Position numbers and translations under genes: made by a program
The notes under the pieces: generated by a model
What the model saw: the letters and a program-made list of their open reading frames with translations, nothing else
The model's database searches: none
What the model was told of the DNA's origin: nothing
Shown: positions 3,827 to 5,677 of the stretch, one piece after another
How the letters are laid out: each line of letters begins with the position of its first letter
Position numbering within the stretch: position 1 is the stretch's first letter
Source: Clostridiaceae bacterium
GTDB lineage: Bacteria > Bacillota_A > Clostridia > Clostridiales > Clostridiaceae
Length of the DNA stretch: 5,677 nucleotides
Direction of reading: 5' to 3'
NCBI GenBank assembly: GCA_029256485.1
Contig: JAQSXU010000209.1
Coordinates: 1 to 5,677 of the forward strand

Positions 3827-5653
3827 ATGTGCGGAATAGTAGGCTATATTGGGAAAAAACAAGCCTCAGATATTTTAATTGAGGGATTAAGCAAGCTGGA
3901 ATACAGAGGATATGATTCAGCAGGAGTGGCAATAATTGATAAAGAAAGCCTAAAAGTAGTTAAGTGTAAAGGAAGACTTGCCAACCTTCAAGAAAAATTA
4001 AAGGTTGAAAAAGCACCTGGACTAATAGGTATAGGCCACACAAGATGGGCTACTCATGGAGAACCATCAGATGTTAATTCACATCCACATTCCAATGAAA
4101 AGGGAACAATAAGTGTTGTTCACAATGGAATAATTGAAAACTACCTTCGTTTAAAAGATTGGTTAGCTACAAAAGGATATAATTTTGTTTCTGAAACAGA
4201 TACTGAAGTTATTCCTCAGCTTATAGATTATTACTATAAGGGAGATCTTTTAGATGCAGTAATGAAAGCTGCTTCAAAAATGGAAGGAAGTTATGCTATC
4301 GGTGTAGTCAGTACTGAAGAACCAGATAAAATAGTAGCTGTTAGAAAAGACAGCCCATTAATAGTTGGTTTAGGTAAGGAAGAGTTTTTCATAGCTTCAG
4401 ATATACCAGCAGTACTAAATCATACAAGAGATATTTACCTTTTGAATGACAAGGAATTTGTTGTTTTAACAAAAGAAGGTGTGAAGCTCTACACTGATGA
4501 AAAAGAAGAAATAAAGAGAGATATTTTTCATGTAACCTGGAATGCTGATGCTGCTGAAAAAGGCGGATATGAACACTTTATGTTAAAAGAAATTCATGAA
4601 CAGCCAAAGGCTATTAAAGATACAATGACATCAAGAATTATGGTTGGAAAACCTGTAACAATTGATGACATCACTATAACAAAAGAACAAATAGCAAATA
4701 TTGATAAAATATATATTGTTGCATGTGGAACAGCTTATCATGCAGGCTTAGTTGGTAAATACGCCATTGAAAAACTGGCAAAAATACCAGTAGAAGTGGA
4801 TGTTGCATCAGAATTCAGATACAGAGATCCACTGATAAATGAAAGAACCTTGATGATAGTAATAAGCCAGTCTGGTGAAACAGCTGACACATTGGCAGCA
4901 CTAAGACTTGGAAAAGAAAAGGGAGCAAGAGTTATAGCTATATCAAATGTAGTTGGAAGCTCTATTTCAAGAGAAGCAGATGATGTACTATATACTTGGG
5001 CAGGACCTGAAATTGCAGTTGCTTCTACAAAAGCATATGTAACACAGCTTATTGCATTATATGTAGTTGCATTGTATTTTGCACAGGAAAAGAAAACTTT
5101 AAGCAGTGAAGAAATAGAAACAATAAAAGCTGAAATGCTGAAACTTCCTGAAAAAGCTGAGAAGGCAATTGGAAATAAAGAAGTAGTTCAGAAATTTGCC
5201 TCAAACAACTATATGCATAAGGACATGTTCTTCTTAGGAAGAGGCGTAGACTATGCAGTTGCCTTAGAAGGCTCATTAAAGTTAAAAGAAATATCTTATA
5301 TTCATGCAGATGCATATGCAGGCGGAGAATTAAAGCATGGTCCAATAGCTCTTATAGAGGATGGAACTGTTGTAATAGTTCTTGCTACTCAAAGAAATTT
5401 ATTTGACAAGATGGTTAGTAACATTAAAGAAATAAAAACAAGAGGAGCAAAGGTATTAGCTTTTGCCCAAGAAGGTCATTTAGAAGTTGAAAAAACTGTT
5501 GATTCAGCTAGATATATTCCAGAAACCATGGATATATTAACACCAGTTCTTTCAGTAATACCTCTACAGTTACTTGCATACTATATGGCAGTACAAAAGG
5601 GCTGTGATGTAGATAAGCCAAGAAACTTAGCAAAATCCGTTACTGTTGAATAG
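3827..5653 (+). CDS. glmS: Glutamine--fructose-6-phosphate aminotransferase (isomerizing)
   Basis: GlmS transfers the amide nitrogen of glutamine to fructose-6-phosphate and isomerises the product to glucosamine-6-phosphate, the committed step of amino-sugar and cell-wall precursor synthesis in the cytoplasm. The 608-residue protein is full length. Residues 1 to about 240 form the N-terminal-nucleophile glutaminase. Met1 must be removed to expose Cys2, followed by GIVGYIG. Glutamine-site motifs are HTRWATHGEP (71-80), HNGIIENY (99-106) and ETDTE (123-127). Two SIS sugar-isomerase domains follow, with CGTAYHAG (300-307), SQSGETADT (347-355), AVASTKAYVTQ (397-407), the catalytic-loop region EGSLKLKEISY (481-491), ELKHGP (501-506), and the C-terminal KPRNLAKSVTVE with the conserved Lys603. 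A longer reading from GTG at 3797 is open but adds ten residues before the Cys and is rejected. Expression is controlled by the ribozyme upstream. Only 24 bases follow the stop, with no visible feature. Confidence 0.98.
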   Translation: MCGIVGYIGKKQASDILIEGLSKLEYRGYDSAGVAIIDKESLKVVKCKGRLANLQEKLKVEKAPGLIGIGHTRWATHGEPSDVNSHPHSNEKGTISVVHNGIIENYLRLKDWLATKGYNFVSETDTEVIPQLIDYYYKGDLLDAVMKAASKMEGSYAIGVVSTEEPDKIVAVRKDSPLIVGLGKEEFFIASDIPAVLNHTRDIYLLNDKEFVVLTKEGVKLYTDEKEEIKRDIFHVTWNADAAEKGGYEHFMLKEIHEQPKAIKDTMTSRIMVGKPVTIDDITITKEQIANIDKIYIVACGTAYHAGLVGKYAIEKLAKIPVEVDVASEFRYRDPLINERTLMIVISQSGETADTLAALRLGKEKGARVIAISNVVGSSISREADDVLYTWAGPEIAVASTKAYVTQLIALYVVALYFAQEKKTLSSEEIETIKAEMLKLPEKAEKAIGNKEVVQKFASNNYMHKDMFFLGRGVDYAVALEGSLKLKEISYIHADAYAGGELKHGPIALIEDGTVVIVLATQRNLFDKMVSNIKEIKTRGAKVLAFAQEGHLEVEKTVDSARYIPETMDILTPVLSVIPLQLLAYYMAVQKGCDVDKPRNLAKSVTVE

Positions 5654-5677
5654 GTTAATAAGGGATTAGCCTGTCCA

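Noticed and set aside
5049..5345. Minus-strand open frame of 98 codons inside glmS
   Set aside because: It is a shadow of the glmS reading frame with no recognisable domain. The shorter minus-strand frames at 964-1167, 2187-2450 and 2754-2936 are rejected for the same reason.
1..5677. Mobile elements, CRISPR arrays, tRNA or rRNA genes, defence or phage genes
   Set aside because: No transposase, repeat-spacer pattern, cloverleaf-like segment or phage gene is visible. The window is ordinary core metabolism apart from the regulatory region before glmS.

Overview
The window is AT-rich with every gene on the + strand. It looks like a chromosomal segment of an anaerobic, low-GC Firmicute, most likely Clostridium sensu lato. 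The grounds are a ferredoxin-type 2-oxoacid oxidoreductase, strong GGAGG-type ribosome binding sites, A/T-ending codons, sigma-A-like promoters with perfect TATAAT boxes, and a glmS ribozyme in front of glmS. The species cannot be fixed from the sequence alone.

Layout: positions 1-41 are the last codons of an upstream gene, probably the beta subunit of a 2-oxoacid:ferredoxin oxidoreductase. Its stop codon abuts the start of the gamma subunit (42-572). A clear intrinsic terminator (603-636) closes that operon. A separate gene (704-1933, TTG start) encodes a 12-helix major facilitator transporter of unknown substrate. A promoter region with two good candidate -10 boxes and an imperfect dyad follows, and then glmM (2074-3423, phosphoglucosamine mutase). 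The 403-base gap between glmM and glmS (3424-3826) is the regulatory core of the window. It holds a consensus-like promoter whose -10 box lies between the arms of a 9-bp inverted repeat, a short leader with an orphan Shine-Dalgarno sequence, a complete glmS self-cleaving ribozyme (about 3576-3717), a post-ribozyme stem-loop, and a 16-bp palindrome touching the glmS ribosome binding site. glmS (3827-5653) is complete and ends 24 bases before the window edge.

Function: GlmS makes glucosamine-6-phosphate from fructose-6-phosphate and glutamine. GlmM isomerises it to glucosamine-1-phosphate, which GlmU (not in this window) turns into UDP-GlcNAc for peptidoglycan and other cell-wall polymers. The ribozyme senses the GlmS product and shuts off only glmS, leaving glmM expressed. 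The oxidoreductase and the transporter have no evident link to this pathway.

I found no evidence of an entirely new biological system. The least explained structures are the operator-like dyad over the glmS promoter, the orphan Shine-Dalgarno in the leader, and the structured segment between the ribozyme and the glmS start.
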